Assembly (NCBI RefSeq): GCF_018917435.1
Contig: NZ_JAHLOQ010000001.1
Span: forward strand, 1-64,000
Length of the DNA: 64,000 bases
Reading direction: 5' to 3'
DNA from: Intestinibacter bartlettii
GTDB taxonomy: Bacteria > Bacillota > Clostridia > Peptostreptococcales > Peptostreptococcaceae
The translations under genes and the position numbers were made by a program. Under the pieces are notes generated by a model. The model ran no database searches, had not been told where the DNA came from, and saw nothing but the letters and a program-made list of their open reading frames with translations. Below, in pieces: positions 19,123 through 28,574 of this stretch; positions within the stretch are counted from its first letter, which is position 1; every line of letters begins with the position of its first letter.

Positions 19123-19405
19123 AAAAAACCCGTCTCTATACTATTGTATAGGGACGGGATAATTTCCGCGGTACCACCCTAGTTGGCAAAAAGCCCAACT
19201 CTGTAAAGTACTATTATACTTTTTCTCCTCTAACGGTGAGACTCCGTTTAGCTTTACTCTTACAAAACGTAATTTCTTCTAACTACTCCAAAGCGTTATT
19301 TCAATTTAAGTATCATGTAAAGCTTCCACCATTCTTTACTCTCTATAAATCAATCTTAAATCTACTTTCTTTTTCATTGCATTTTATTTATTAACTTTAT
19401 ATTAT
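19123..19405 (-). promoter_or_regulatory. T-box riboswitch leader of aspS-gatCAB
   Basis: Reading the minus strand, a Stem I region with 'AGAGAG' and 'GGTGGAAG' elements is followed by the canonical T-box AGGGTGGTACCGCGG (19180-19166). After that comes a strong terminator hairpin (19157-19129, CCCGTC...GACGGG) and a run of T (19128-19123). The specifier loop (19302-19295) reads GAA-AT-AAC. AAC (Asn) is the most sensible specifier for an Asn-tRNA-forming operon, with GAA (Glu) also present. Uncharged tRNA should stabilise the antiterminator. Confidence 0.92.
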
Positions 19406-19411
19406 GTCTAC

Positions 19412-19440
19412 ATTGTAGAATAAAAAAACACCAATTGCAA
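19412..19440 (-). promoter_or_regulatory. Sigma-A promoter of the aspS T-box transcript
   Basis: TTGCAA (19440-19435), a 17-base spacer and TACAAT (19417-19412) on the minus strand lie just upstream of the Stem I region of the T-box leader. Confidence 0.65.
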
Positions 19441-19595
19441 CCAAATTATTTATTTTTTTCATATTTTTTTAATTTTCTCTAAATTTATATCTATATTATA
19501 TCTGTTTTTTTTAGTTTTATACATTTTTATATTTAATTTTATATTAAAATTGTATAAAATAAGGTTATTTAAATATAATTAGGGGTGATATATAT
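19441..19595. other. Divergent intergenic region, T-box promoter to AKR gene
   Basis: Very AT-rich. It must carry the plus-strand promoter of the aldo/keto reductase gene; I cannot pick one out with confidence. No ORF is seen. Confidence 0.45.
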
Positions 19596-20687
19596 ATGAA
19601 TAAACTTGGATTTGGTTTCTTAAGATTACCACAAATAGATGAAGATAAAATAGATTTTGAAACTTTAAATAAAATGGTAGACTTATTTTTAGAAAAGGGC
19701 GGTAAATACTTTGATACTGCTTATACTTATTTAGATGGTAATAGTGAAATTGCTCTTAGAGAGTGTGTTGTCAAAAGATATCCTCGAGATAGTTTTTTAA
19801 TTTGTGACAAACTTCCTTCTTGGTATATAAAATCCTATGAGGATTGTAATGTTTACTTTGAAAAACAACTTAAAAGATGTGGTGTTGATTATTTCGATGT
19901 ATATATGATTCATTGGTTAAATGAGACTAATTACTCTATTTGTGAAAAATACGATCAATTTAAATTTTTGAGAAACTTAAAAAAAGAAGGTAAAGCTAAA
20001 AAAATAGGATTTTCATATCATGACAATGCAAAACTTTTAGATAAAATTTTAGATGACCATCCTGAAGTAGATTATGTTCAGCTACAAATAAATTATCTCG
20101 ACTGGAATAGTTCGTCTATAGAATCTAAAAAATGTTGTGAAGTCGCTAAAGCTCACAACAAAAAAGTAATCGTTATGGAACCTGTAAAAGGAGGTACTCT
20201 AGCAAACTTGCCAGATGATGCTACTAAAATTTTAAAAAATATAAATAAAGATGACTCTATAGCATCATGGGCTATTAGATTTACCCAGTCTATAGAACAA
20301 GTTGAGATTGTACTAAGTGGTATGAATAGTATTGAACAGGTAATCGACAATATGAAGGATATAAAACCTTTGTGTAATTATGAATTTGAAGCTTTAGATA
20401 ATGTCTGCAAAATTATAGAAAGCAATACGGCTATTGCTTGTACAGGTTGTGGTTATTGTAAAAAAGATTGTCCTATTGATATAGCTATTCCAAAATACTT
20501 TTCACTTTATAATGAGTTATACAGATATCCACATGAGGATTGGAAGATAAAACCTGTATATAATAAGATAACTACTTTAAATGGCAAACCTTCTGACTGT
20601 ATAGAGTGCAAAAACTGTGAAAATAATTGTCCACAAAAGATAGAAATTACATCTTGGTTGAAAAAAATTGATTCTAAGCTTAATTAA
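19596..20687 (+). CDS. Aldo/keto reductase with C-terminal 2x[4Fe-4S] ferredoxin domain
   Basis: The 363-residue protein has an AKR TIM barrel with the catalytic tetrad visible as Asp40 and Tyr45 ('YFDTAYTY'), Lys72 ('DKLP') and His106 ('MIHWL'). Two Cys clusters of CxxCxxCxxxCP form follow, 'CTGCGYCKKDCP' near residue 286 and 'CIECKNCENNCP' near 335, typical of ferredoxin-type [4Fe-4S] binding. Such clostridial oxidoreductases likely couple an iron-sulfur electron source to carbonyl reduction; the substrate is unknown. The ATG has AGGGGTG upstream. It is single-gene, with a terminator behind it. Confidence 0.9.
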   Translation: MNKLGFGFLRLPQIDEDKIDFETLNKMVDLFLEKGGKYFDTAYTYLDGNSEIALRECVVKRYPRDSFLICDKLPSWYIKSYEDCNVYFEKQLKRCGVDYFDVYMIHWLNETNYSICEKYDQFKFLRNLKKEGKAKKIGFSYHDNAKLLDKILDDHPEVDYVQLQINYLDWNSSSIESKKCCEVAKAHNKKVIVMEPVKGGTLANLPDDATKILKNINKDDSIASWAIRFTQSIEQVEIVLSGMNSIEQVIDNMKDIKPLCNYEFEALDNVCKIIESNTAIACTGCGYCKKDCPIDIAIPKYFSLYNELYRYPHEDWKIKPVYNKITTLNGKPSDCIECKNCENNCPQKIEITSWLKKIDSKLN

Positions 20688-20722
20688 TTTAGAATGATTT
20701 TAGTATTTTTAAATAGTATTTA

Positions 20723-20756
20723 GAGGCAAGGTATGTAAAAACATACCATGCCTTTT
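20723..20756. terminator. Terminator between convergent AKR and rubrerythrin genes
   Basis: GGCAAGGTATG (20724-20734) pairs with CATACCATGCC (20742-20752), followed by TTTTAT; it lies between two converging genes. Confidence 0.8.
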
Positions 20757-20761
20757 ATATT

Positions 20762-21316
20762 TTATTTTTTATATTCTCCAAAATATCTTTCTAAAAGACC
20801 TAAAAATGCTTTACCGTGTCTTGCTTCATCTTTACACATTTCGTGAATTGTATCGTGTATAGCATCAAGCCCTAATTCTTTTGCTTTTTTAGCTATTTTT
20901 AATTTTCCTTCTGCAGCTCCATATTCAGCTTCAACTCTAGCGCTTAGATTTGCTTTTGTACATGGTTCTACTACTTCGCCTAAAAGCTCTGCTATTTTTG
21001 CTGCATGTAATGCTTCTTCAGCTGCTATTTTATCGTAAGTAACCCCTACTTCAGGATAGCCTTCTCTATCTGCAACTCTACCCATAGCTAAATACATACC
21101 TACTTCTGTACATTCACCTATAAAGTGTGCTCTTAAATCTTCTAATAATTCTTCATCGATTCCTTTTGCACATCCTACATGGTGTTCATCTGCCCAATCT
21201 AATTTATCTTTTTTTTCTACGAATTTGTCGCTATTTACACCACACACTGGACATTTTTCTGGTGGTTCTTCACCTTCATATATGTATCCACATACTGTAC
21301 ATACCCATTTTTTCAT
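20762..21316 (-). CDS. Reverse rubrerythrin (N-terminal rubredoxin)
   Basis: The 184-residue protein has a rubredoxin domain first (Cys6, Cys9, Cys22, Cys25) and then a four-helix diiron ferritin-like domain with '[17 protein letters not shown]', '[14 protein letters not shown]' and '[19 protein letters not shown]' carrying the Glu/His ligands. The reversed domain order is that of the clostridial reverse rubrerythrins. These reduce H2O2, and in some cases O2, with NADH-derived electrons and are induced by oxygen. The start has AGGAGAG upstream. It is divergent from mntP. Confidence 0.93.
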   Translation of the reverse strand: MKKWVCTVCGYIYEGEEPPEKCPVCGVNSDKFVEKKDKLDWADEHHVGCAKGIDEELLEDLRAHFIGECTEVGMYLAMGRVADREGYPEVGVTYDKIAAEEALHAAKIAELLGEVVEPCTKANLSARVEAEYGAAEGKLKIAKKAKELGLDAIHDTIHEMCKDEARHGKAFLGLLERYFGEYKK

Positions 21317-21496
21317 ATTAAATCTCTCCTTTATTTTTTCTTACGAATAGATATAAAAAAATTATCATATTTATTTATATATTCTTTTATGTATCTTTAC
21401 ATATTACATAAATTATTTACATCTAATTCTAGGTATATTTTGGTCTAATATCTCAAAAAATATACGCGAATATATAATTTATCTAAGGAGGTTTTT

Positions 21497-22108
21497 ATGA
21501 GTTTTCTCAATATTTTTTTAACCGGATTTGCCCTTTCTATGGATGCATTTGCTGTCTCTGTAACCAAAGGTATAACTCTAAAAAATATAAATTCTAAAAT
21601 TGCCTTCAAAATTGCTTTTTCTTTTGGTTTTTTTCAGGGTGTAATGCCTCTTATCGGATGGTTTTTAGGAATTAGATTTGAATCTTACATAAAATCTATA
21701 GATCATTGGATCGCTTTTTTCTTATTATCTTTTATCGGTCTTAAAATGATTTTTGAAGCATTAGAAAGCAATAAAATAGAGTTTAAAAATGAAGCTGAAA
21801 AAAATACTTATATGCAGAGCATAGCAACCATAGATAACAAAGAAATCCTAATATTATCAATAGCTACAAGTATAGATGCTCTTGCAGTCGGTGTAAGTTT
21901 TGCATTTTTAAATATTTCAATCTTTCCTGTTTGCTTTAGTATCTTTCTTATAACTTTAATAGTGTGCTTTGTTGGTGTTTTAATCGGTAAAAAACTAGGG
22001 TCTGTATTTAAAAATTACGCTCAGATTATCGGTGGAGTTATTTTAGTATTTATAGGTATTAGTATATTAAATGAACATACTCATTTTATTTCTAAATTCT
22101 TTTATTAA
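21497..22108 (+). CDS. mntP: Manganese efflux pump MntP
   Basis: The 203-residue protein has six membrane segments in two similar halves. Each half has the conserved acidic motif, 'LSMDAFAVSVTKG' near residue 14 and 'ATSIDALAVGVSFAF' near 124, plus 'FGFFQGVMPLIGWFLG'. MntP exports Mn2+. The start has AAGGAGG upstream. I looked for a yybP-ykoY Mn riboswitch, common before mntP, in the 180-base leader and did not find one. Confidence 0.92.
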   Translation: MSFLNIFLTGFALSMDAFAVSVTKGITLKNINSKIAFKIAFSFGFFQGVMPLIGWFLGIRFESYIKSIDHWIAFFLLSFIGLKMIFEALESNKIEFKNEAEKNTYMQSIATIDNKEILILSIATSIDALAVGVSFAFLNISIFPVCFSIFLITLIVCFVGVLIGKKLGSVFKNYAQIIGGVILVFIGISILNEHTHFISKFFY

Positions 22109-22210
22109 ATTATAAGACATGCTGTTTTACATTAAAATCTAATCTCTTTATATTTTTTTATTATTGGGTTAAATTTTATTTTCTTTATAAGAATACAAAA
22201 CAATTTTAAA

Positions 22211-22255
22211 TAAGTAAAAAATATCGATATAATTTATATCGATATTTTTTACTTA
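22211..22255. terminator. Perfect 21-bp inverted repeat, bidirectional terminator
   Basis: The arms 22211-22231 and 22235-22255 are perfect complements around a 3-base loop, with A6 and T6 runs inside. It lies between convergent mntP and alr. Confidence 0.85.
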
Positions 22256-22286
22256 ACTATCTCTAATACTTACAAATATATTAATT

Positions 22287-23456
22287 TTATAAATGATATA
22301 CTCTCTTAACTCTCTCTCCAATAACACTCAATGTTTCATTAGTTATAGTGTTACTAAGCAAACTTATTTGATTTACAGGTAAATAATTGTCTCCATCTTG
22401 ACCTATTAATGTGACAGTATCTCCTGATTTTACATCTATACCACTTACATCTATCATCATTTGGTCCATGCAAACGTTACCTATTTGTCTGGCAAATTTT
22501 CCATTTACTAATACCTTCATATCCTTTTTAGAAATAAGTCTTGATAGGCCATCAGCATATCCAATAGTTATAGTTGCAACTTTTATAGTTTCTGTAGCTG
22601 TAAAGTTATTACCATATCCTACAGATTGACCTGGTGTCACATCTTTAACCATAGCGACTTTACATCTCAATGAAAGAGGAGCTTCAAATTTCATATCATC
22701 TGGCAAATGTTCTAATGTATCATCTAATGGATCTGTTGGCACTCCATATAAAATTATACCTGGTCTTGCTAAATCATAATGTAAATCTCTATATGTAACT
22801 ATACCATAACTATTTTGAAGGTGTAATTTTCCAAGCTCGAATCCATCATCTCTTAATTTATTTATTATGTAATCAAAGTTTGCTATTTGTTGTTTTGTAA
22901 ATACTATATCAGCTTCTAATTTACTATCTGCTCTAGATAAATGAGAGAATATACCTTCTATTTTTATATTATCTAAAGTAAATATCTTTTCAATTAAGTC
23001 TAAATGCTCTTTTGGTTCACCTAGTCTATTCATACCTGTATTCAACTTGACATAACCTTTTACAACTCCAGGTAATTTGCTTAATTCTTCAGCATATTCT
23101 TCACTTGATAATGTTTGACATAAATCATATTTAATTAATTCATCTTTTTGACAAGAAGGTGTCCATCCTAATATTATTATTTCTCCTTTTATGCCACCTT
23201 CTCTAAGTTTTATGGCTTCTTCTATACAAGCAACAGCAAAGTATTTTATACCTATACTTTCAAAATACTCAGCTACAACAACATCCCCATGACCGTATGC
23301 ATTAGCCTTTACAACCCCAACTATTTCTACATCATCATGCAAAAGTTTTTTTATAACCTCTATATTGTGTTTGAATTTTGATAAATCAATTTCCGCCCAT
23401 GCTCTAAGCTTCGAAGTGTCTATTTCTGATTGGCTATTATAAATTTTGGTTTCCAT
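22287..23456 (-). CDS. alr: Alanine racemase
   Basis: The 389-residue PLP enzyme interconverts L- and D-alanine for peptidoglycan. The PLP lysine is in 'VVKANAYGHG' near residue 49. The barrel has 'GYVKLNTGMNRLG' and 'IFSHLSRAD', and the second-base tyrosine region is 'SVGYGNNFTA' with 'ATITIGYADG'. An N-terminal extension of about 14 residues precedes 'RAWAEIDLSKFKHNI'. C. difficile Alr is also spore-associated in some strains; nothing here shows that. Confidence 0.95.
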   Translation of the reverse strand: METKIYNSQSEIDTSKLRAWAEIDLSKFKHNIEVIKKLLHDDVEIVGVVKANAYGHGDVVVAEYFESIGIKYFAVACIEEAIKLREGGIKGEIIILGWTPSCQKDELIKYDLCQTLSSEEYAEELSKLPGVVKGYVKLNTGMNRLGEPKEHLDLIEKIFTLDNIKIEGIFSHLSRADSKLEADIVFTKQQIANFDYIINKLRDDGFELGKLHLQNSYGIVTYRDLHYDLARPGIILYGVPTDPLDDTLEHLPDDMKFEAPLSLRCKVAMVKDVTPGQSVGYGNNFTATETIKVATITIGYADGLSRLISKKDMKVLVNGKFARQIGNVCMDQMMIDVSGIDVKSGDTVTLIGQDGDNYLPVNQISLLSNTITNETLSVIGERVKRVYHL

Positions 23457-23516
23457 ATTTATACCCCCAATACATTATTAACTCTAATTTTTAAAAATTA
23501 AAGTTTTATAACAAAA

Positions 23517-23561
23517 TAAATATGCTATAACTCACTTTTAAGTCAATTATAGCATATTTTA
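23517..23561 (-). terminator. Hairpin between small membrane gene and alr
   Basis: AAATATGCTATAA pairs with TTATAGCATATTT over a loop of about 17 bases. It is downstream of the 99-residue gene on the minus strand and overlaps where the alr promoter should be, so it may be a terminator or an operator. Confidence 0.5.
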
Positions 23562-23605
23562 CTTAATTATATCGCGCTTTATCGTTTTTTCTTAATATTA
23601 GTTTT

Positions 23606-23905
23606 CTAATCTTCATTGTTTTTAGATTCGTTTTCTGTTGTTAATCTTCTCGAATTAAATTTTTCTACTTTTTCTTTTAATTCTATTTCTTCATCTGATT
23701 GTGATTTTTCTTGATTTTCTTGTTTTGGAGTTTCTGTATTTATTTCTTCCATTTCTAATTCGTGTATTATTTTTTCAATTTTTCTACATTTTATTTTTTT
23801 ACATATGCCTATTACCATTATAGAAGCAGCGGCAACTATGCCTCCTATTATAATGCCTTTATAGCATATATCATCTTTTCTTTTTTTATCATCGCAACAA
23901 AACAT
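23606..23905 (-). CDS. Small hypothetical membrane protein
   Basis: The 99-residue protein has a short Cys/Lys-rich start ('MFCCDDKKRKDD'), one membrane helix ('GIIIGGIVAAASIMVIGI', residues 18-35) and a long charged, Glu/Lys-rich tail likely to form a coiled coil. The start ATG has a good Shine-Dalgarno (AGGTGA). I do not recognise the family. Confidence 0.65.
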   Translation of the reverse strand: MFCCDDKKRKDDICYKGIIIGGIVAAASIMVIGICKKIKCRKIEKIIHELEMEEINTETPKQENQEKSQSDEEIELKEKVEKFNSRRLTTENESKNNED

Positions 23906-23987
23906 TACTAATCACCTCATCTGTTTAGATTAATAATAGTATTTGTATTTATAAAAATAATATTTTATATAAAATTAAGAAATACTA

Positions 23988-26082
23988 TCAGCTAATATCA
24001 GACATTTCTAGATTTACCTTTTCTTCTAAATGTTGTGATATATCATAAATTTCTTCTATATCATTTTGTTGCTTAGATTTTTTGAAAATAATTCTTACAG
24101 TAGTACCTTTATTTAATTCACTTTCTATTTCAATTTTTCCGTCTAATGCATCTACAAGTTTTTTAACTATGCTAAGACCAATTCCACTTCCTTCTTTAAT
24201 CACTGCATTTTTATTTTCCATTCTTTCAAATCTATCAAATATTGAACTTATTCTCTCTTTTGGAATTCCAATTCCACTATCTATAACTTCTATATATATT
24301 TCTTCTTTTTTGTCTTTAACTATTACATTTATATTTCCATTTGGCCTATTATATTTTATAGCATTTGATAATATATTTAACATTATCCTTTCCATTTGTT
24401 CTATATCTATGTCACAATATAATTCTTCCTCTTCTGCATCAAATATTACCTGTATATTTTGTCTTTGGGCAAAGTTTATAACGGACATAGTAATATCTTC
24501 TGTTATTGAAACTATATTTACACATTTTTTATGTATATCTAATTTGTTATTTTCTAATTTTGTAGAATCTATAAAATTATTTATAAGCCTAATAAGTCTA
24601 TTACAGTTTTGCTTTATAAGTTTATTAAATTCAAGTATTTTACCGTAATTGCCTTTTTGTAAGTTTAAATCTTGTATTTGTACTGTAGAATATATTACAT
24701 TTACAGGTGTTTTAAATTCATGAGATATATTAGATAAAACTTCATCCCTAGTTTTTTCCATTACATCTCTTAATTCTAATTCTTTTTGTGCATTTTCTAA
24801 TTTAATTTTATCCTCTACATTATTTATTATAGATACCTGAAAATTCTTTTGGTGCACATTTTCAAAGAATCTTATTTCTTCTCCCTCAAATATTACTCCA
24901 TTATATGAAAACCTTATGTTAATTATTTTATTATCATTATTAGTTTTATTTAAAGATTCTAGCATATCAATATATTTTTCTCTATCATCTTCATAAACTA
25001 AATCCAAGATGTTTTTGTTTATCATATTTGCATCTGATTCTAAATTAAATAAGCTTAATACTTTATTATTAGCGAATATTATTTTTTCTTTAGATGATAT
25101 CAATATTCCACTTGGCATATTTTTTAGAAGTTGTTCATATACTAGCTTATAATATTCCATATTGAAATTTGCTTGTTCTAGTCTTTCTAGGTTTTTTTGT
25201 AGTTTTTGTTTTTCATCTAGTAAATTATAATATAAATTTCTATTTGGTCTTTTTATTATATCTCTAAAACAAATAGTGTATACCAAATATACGTGTATAA
25301 AATCTAAAATAATTAAACTTATACAATTTAATTTATTTACTATTAAGATCTTTTGACCTGCATCTACAAAATCTACACCTCCTAAAAATAGCATAATTAA
25401 TATCCTTACTATTCTAGATATAAACATAACCTTTATATCTTTAAGTGTTTTATAGTTATAAAACTGTCTATTTAATTTATTTACATTTAATAAACAATAT
25501 ATATATGCTATTATAAAAACAACACATAATATATTTTTTACTATAGAATATGATCCATCTATATATATCTTCGGTAATATATTTGTCCATGTTATTAATA
25601 TATACATTATAGGTATAAATATTGTAATTATATGCGACATATTATTAAATATACTTGTCTTCTTTTTATTGCTATAAACATATACAAACGTCATATACAA
25701 TATAGCTTGAATGAATAAGTTTATTAATGTAATCTCTACTTCTTGATTTAATGTGCTACGATCAAAATTATCAAATACGTATATTGCAAATAATGTTTTA
25801 GATATTGAGACTATTCCGAAAATTCTTGCTAAATCTTTATAAATTTTTTCTTCTGCCGTACTTAATGTTTCAAGACTTATAACATATGCGAATATTTGCC
25901 GTACTTAATGTTTCAAGACTTATAACATATGCGAATATTGCAACAACACTATTAATTATTACAAGGATTAGATACATATAATAAATATCCATATTCCTTA
26001 AAACTGTAAAAAATCCACATATTATTATAAAGTAAATCGCTATAAAATCAATTAAATAACTATCTCTATCCAAAAATTTCAT
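23988..26082 (-). pseudogene. Membrane PAS-sensor histidine kinase split by a 43-bp tandem duplication
   Basis: Two reading frames, 26082-25870 (70 residues, SD GGGGGG, two membrane helices) and 25700-23988 (570 residues), are parts of one gene. A perfect 43-bp tandem repeat (25854-25939) shifts the frame. With one copy removed, the frame reads through as 684 codons (683 residues), with '...LETLSTAEEKIYKDLARIFG...' joining both halves. The restored protein has about eight membrane helices, a PAS domain, HisKA with 'NISHEFKTP', and HATPase motifs 'NAIKYN', 'DSGIGIP' and 'GSGIGLSIV'. No response regulator lies next to it. As it stands, the kinase lacks its natural start and first helices; the 570-residue part has no good ribosome site. 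Confidence 0.85.
25854..25939. repeat. Perfect 43-bp tandem direct duplication
   Basis: Bases 25854-25896 and 25897-25939 are identical. The unit contains GCCGTACTTAATG and ends GCGAATATT. The length is not a multiple of three, so it frameshifts the histidine kinase gene. No IS ends or other copies are seen in the window. Confidence 0.97.
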
Positions 26083-26303
26083 AAAAATCCCCCCATAAGC
26101 ATTCTCCTCCCAAGGAGTAAACTATGTTTCTTTATATTATATATACTATCTTATATCTTATATTATATTTTTTTTCCCCTTAGATTTACAAGAGTTTTTA
26201 AGTTTTTTATAAATATTTATATGAAGCTCTGAGCCTATTATTTCTTTAATACCCATATTTTTCTTATACTAAACATTTTCTAAAAAATTATTTATTTTTC
26301 TTA
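26083..26303. other. Intergenic region upstream of the kinase gene
   Basis: AT-rich DNA that must contain the kinase promoter on the minus strand. No ORF or RNA element is recognised. Confidence 0.4.
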
Positions 26304-26352
26304 CAAAATAAAAAGAATATCGTAGTATAATTACAATATTCTTTTTATTTAT
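26304..26352 (-). terminator. Intrinsic terminator after trpP
   Basis: AAATAAAAAGAATAT (26306-26320) and ATATTCTTTTTATTT (26336-26350) are perfect complements across a 15-base loop just after the trpP stop on the minus strand. Confidence 0.75.
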
Positions 26353-26378
26353 AATTTTTATAATTTTTTTAAATATTA

Positions 26379-26930
26379 TTAAGAATTCAAAACTGCCTTT
26401 TGAACTGTGACATTTACTATCTTATAAATCAATACTCCAACTATTAAATTTATAGCAACTGCAGGCACTACTACTGACATAAATAACATTGTGAAGTTTC
26501 CTGGAAGACCTACTATTATTTGAGCTGCTGTTAAGAAAATTGTTCCACTTACAAAAGTTCCTATTATCATCATTATTCCTGTAACTACTAAATCTTTTAC
26601 TTTATCGCCTAAATTTCTAACAAAAGGTAATTTATATGAAATAGTCATAACTAAAAACATTATATTAGTAGTTAAGAATTTATCTATAACATTTGGTATT
26701 TGACCACCAGGAAAAGCACTTGTCATTCCAGCAAATACTCCTGCTATGATTCCTGCTACTAAACATGTTTTATAACTGTCTCTATTTATAACCATAAGTG
26801 TAAATAACATTATTAGTGTTGTATCTGGTTTAATTGTAAATATTGGTGGTGTTACTTGATGTAGTACTAACCCCATTGCTAATAAGATAGCATTTAATGT
26901 TAATCTTCTTGTATTTGTATTTGTTCTCAT
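26379..26930 (-). CDS. trpP: Tryptophan transporter TrpP
   Basis: The 183-residue small membrane protein is of the TrpP family: 'LTLNAILLAMGLVLHQVTPP' at the N-terminus, 'KPDTTLIMLFTLMVINRD', 'GMTSAFPGGQIPNVIDKF' and five to six membrane helices. These act in tryptophan uptake. Control by a Trp-specific T-box about 200 bases upstream supports the assignment. The Shine-Dalgarno AGGGGG lies about 11 bases from the ATG. Confidence 0.9.
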   Translation of the reverse strand: MRTNTNTRRLTLNAILLAMGLVLHQVTPPIFTIKPDTTLIMLFTLMVINRDSYKTCLVAGIIAGVFAGMTSAFPGGQIPNVIDKFLTTNIMFLVMTISYKLPFVRNLGDKVKDLVVTGIMMIIGTFVSGTIFLTAAQIIVGLPGNFTMLFMSVVVPAVAINLIVGVLIYKIVNVTVQKAVLNS

Positions 26931-27133
26931 TTTTTAAAATCCCCCTAAAATCTTTATTTTTGTAATATTCTTTAAATTTCTTATATTCTATCTTTTTAAA
27001 TCCTTCTAATAGAGTTCACAACATTTTAACACCTCCTCCTTCATTATTTTTACTTGATGTAAATTTCTTAATCACATTGAAAGTTTTAAAAGTTTTACTA
27101 AATTACTATTTTTTTAATATTTGTATGGAAATT

Positions 27134-27405
27134 AAAAAACTCCGTCCTATTATTATAATAGGACGGAGATAATATCCGCGTTGCCACCTAGATTGTATAT
27201 ATAAATATATACCTCTCATTAAAGTACTAACATACTCTTTCGCTGTAACGTGCGATCACGGTAAAGTCTACTCTCAAAATATGATTTCAATTTACTCCTC
27301 TAAGGCCCATTCATTAAACTTTTTCTTGTCGAGATTCCACCATCCTCAACTCTCTATATTGAACCTAAATTTAATTACTCTTCCTCTTCAAAGGATTTAA
27401 GTTAT
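27134..27405 (-). promoter_or_regulatory. T-box riboswitch leader of trpP (Trp specifier)
   Basis: On the minus strand Stem I contains AGAGAG, GGATGGTGG and a specifier loop GAA-TGG (TGG at 27309-27307, the Trp codon). The T-box AGGTGGCAACGCGG (27189-27176) follows, then terminator CTCCGTCC...GGACGGAG (27168-27140) and a T run (27139-27134). Uncharged tRNA(Trp) should allow read-through into trpP. Confidence 0.94.
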
Positions 27406-27416
27406 CTTATATTTAT

Positions 27417-27445
27417 ATAGTATTCACTTTATTAATTTTTGTCAA
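27417..27445 (-). promoter_or_regulatory. Sigma-A promoter of the trpP T-box transcript
   Basis: TTGACA (27445-27440), a 17-base spacer and TACTAT (27422-27417) on the minus strand, a near-consensus promoter directly ahead of the T-box leader. Confidence 0.8.
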
Positions 27446-27465
27446 CAACTTTTTTATTTTTCTAA

Positions 27466-28563
27466 CTAAATTATTTTAAATGGATTTAGATAAACTTCAC
27501 TTTTAATTGTTTCAAACTCATCTAAAGTATCTATAAATCTTTTCATAACATCTTTAAATATATCTTCTGTGTCAAAGTGACCACAATCAATAACATTCAT
27601 ATTCATATCAAGTGCATCTTGTGCTTCGTGATATTTCATATCTCCAGTTATTAAAACTTGTGCCCCTTTTATTTTAGATAGTTTGACTAAATCAGATCCT
27701 GCCCCTGTACAAAGAGCTACCCTTTTTATTTTAGAGTTTAAATCACCAACTAATCTTATTTTATCCATATTCAAAGTAGTTTTTATTTTATTTGCAAGCT
27801 CTTCTAAAGTAATTTCTTCATTTAATGTAGCTATTCTACCAAGACCTTGTTTTTGGCCTTCATTTTGAAGTTCATAAACATCATATGCTACTTCTTCATA
27901 TGGATGAGCTTTTATCATTTCTTTAATTACTTTATTTAGTATACTTTTAGGTACAACAGTTTCTATTTTAATTTCTTTAGCTTCTTCTATATTCCCTATT
28001 GTTCCTAAAAATGGATTTGTGCCTTCTTCTGGTTTAAATGTTCCCGTTCCAGATATATTGAATGTGCAGTGGCTATAGTTTCCTATATAACCCGCATTAT
28101 TTTCGCCTAGAACTCCTCTTATAGCCTCTGCATGTGTTTCAGGTACATATACAGCAAGTTTATATAATTTTTCGCTATGAGTTTCTTCTAGTATCTCACA
28201 ATTTTCAAATCCCATTATTTCCATAAAGTAATCATTTAATCCATCTTTTGCAATATCAAAATTTGTATGCATAGAATAAAGACTTATATCATTTTTTATC
28301 AATTTTAAAATCAGTCTTCCTTTTAAATCGCCAGAATTAACTCTGTTTATTTTTGAAAATATAAACGGATGATGAGTTATTATTAAATCAATCCCCATTT
28401 GAATAGCTTCATCTACTACTTTTTCATTAGCCTCTAATGTAACTAATATTTTTTTTACTTCTTTTTCATATTCCCCAACTAATAATCCAACATTATCCCA
28501 TGAATATGCTAAATTAGTAGGATATTTACTTTCTATTTTATCAATTAAATTTCGAAGTTTCAT
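27466..28563 (-). CDS. Nif3-like dinuclear metal centre protein (YqfO family)
   Basis: The 365-residue protein has the NIF3 motifs 'LIITHHPFIFSKI' near residue 61 and the C-terminal 'DCGHFDTED', which bind a dinuclear metal site. A PII/CutA-like insert sits between (about residues 130-235, 'KLAVYVPETHAEAIRGVLG'). The hexameric family is near-universal and functionally unclear (GTP cyclohydrolase 1 type 2-like annotation is often attached without proof). It lies 11 bases downstream of trmK, an order conserved in Firmicutes beside sigA. Confidence 0.92.
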   Translation of the reverse strand: MKLRNLIDKIESKYPTNLAYSWDNVGLLVGEYEKEVKKILVTLEANEKVVDEAIQMGIDLIITHHPFIFSKINRVNSGDLKGRLILKLIKNDISLYSMHTNFDIAKDGLNDYFMEIMGFENCEILEETHSEKLYKLAVYVPETHAEAIRGVLGENNAGYIGNYSHCTFNISGTGTFKPEEGTNPFLGTIGNIEEAKEIKIETVVPKSILNKVIKEMIKAHPYEEVAYDVYELQNEGQKQGLGRIATLNEEITLEELANKIKTTLNMDKIRLVGDLNSKIKRVALCTGAGSDLVKLSKIKGAQVLITGDMKYHEAQDALDMNMNVIDCGHFDTEDIFKDVMKRFIDTLDEFETIKSEVYLNPFKII

Positions 28564-28574
28564 ATATTTCCTCC

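Noticed and set aside
21317-21496. yybP-ykoY manganese riboswitch before mntP
   Set aside because: Often present before mntP, but I could not find its conserved internal loops here.
25854-25939. CRISPR or IS-derived repeat
   Set aside because: Two directly abutting copies without spacers or terminal inverted repeats; it is a simple tandem duplication.
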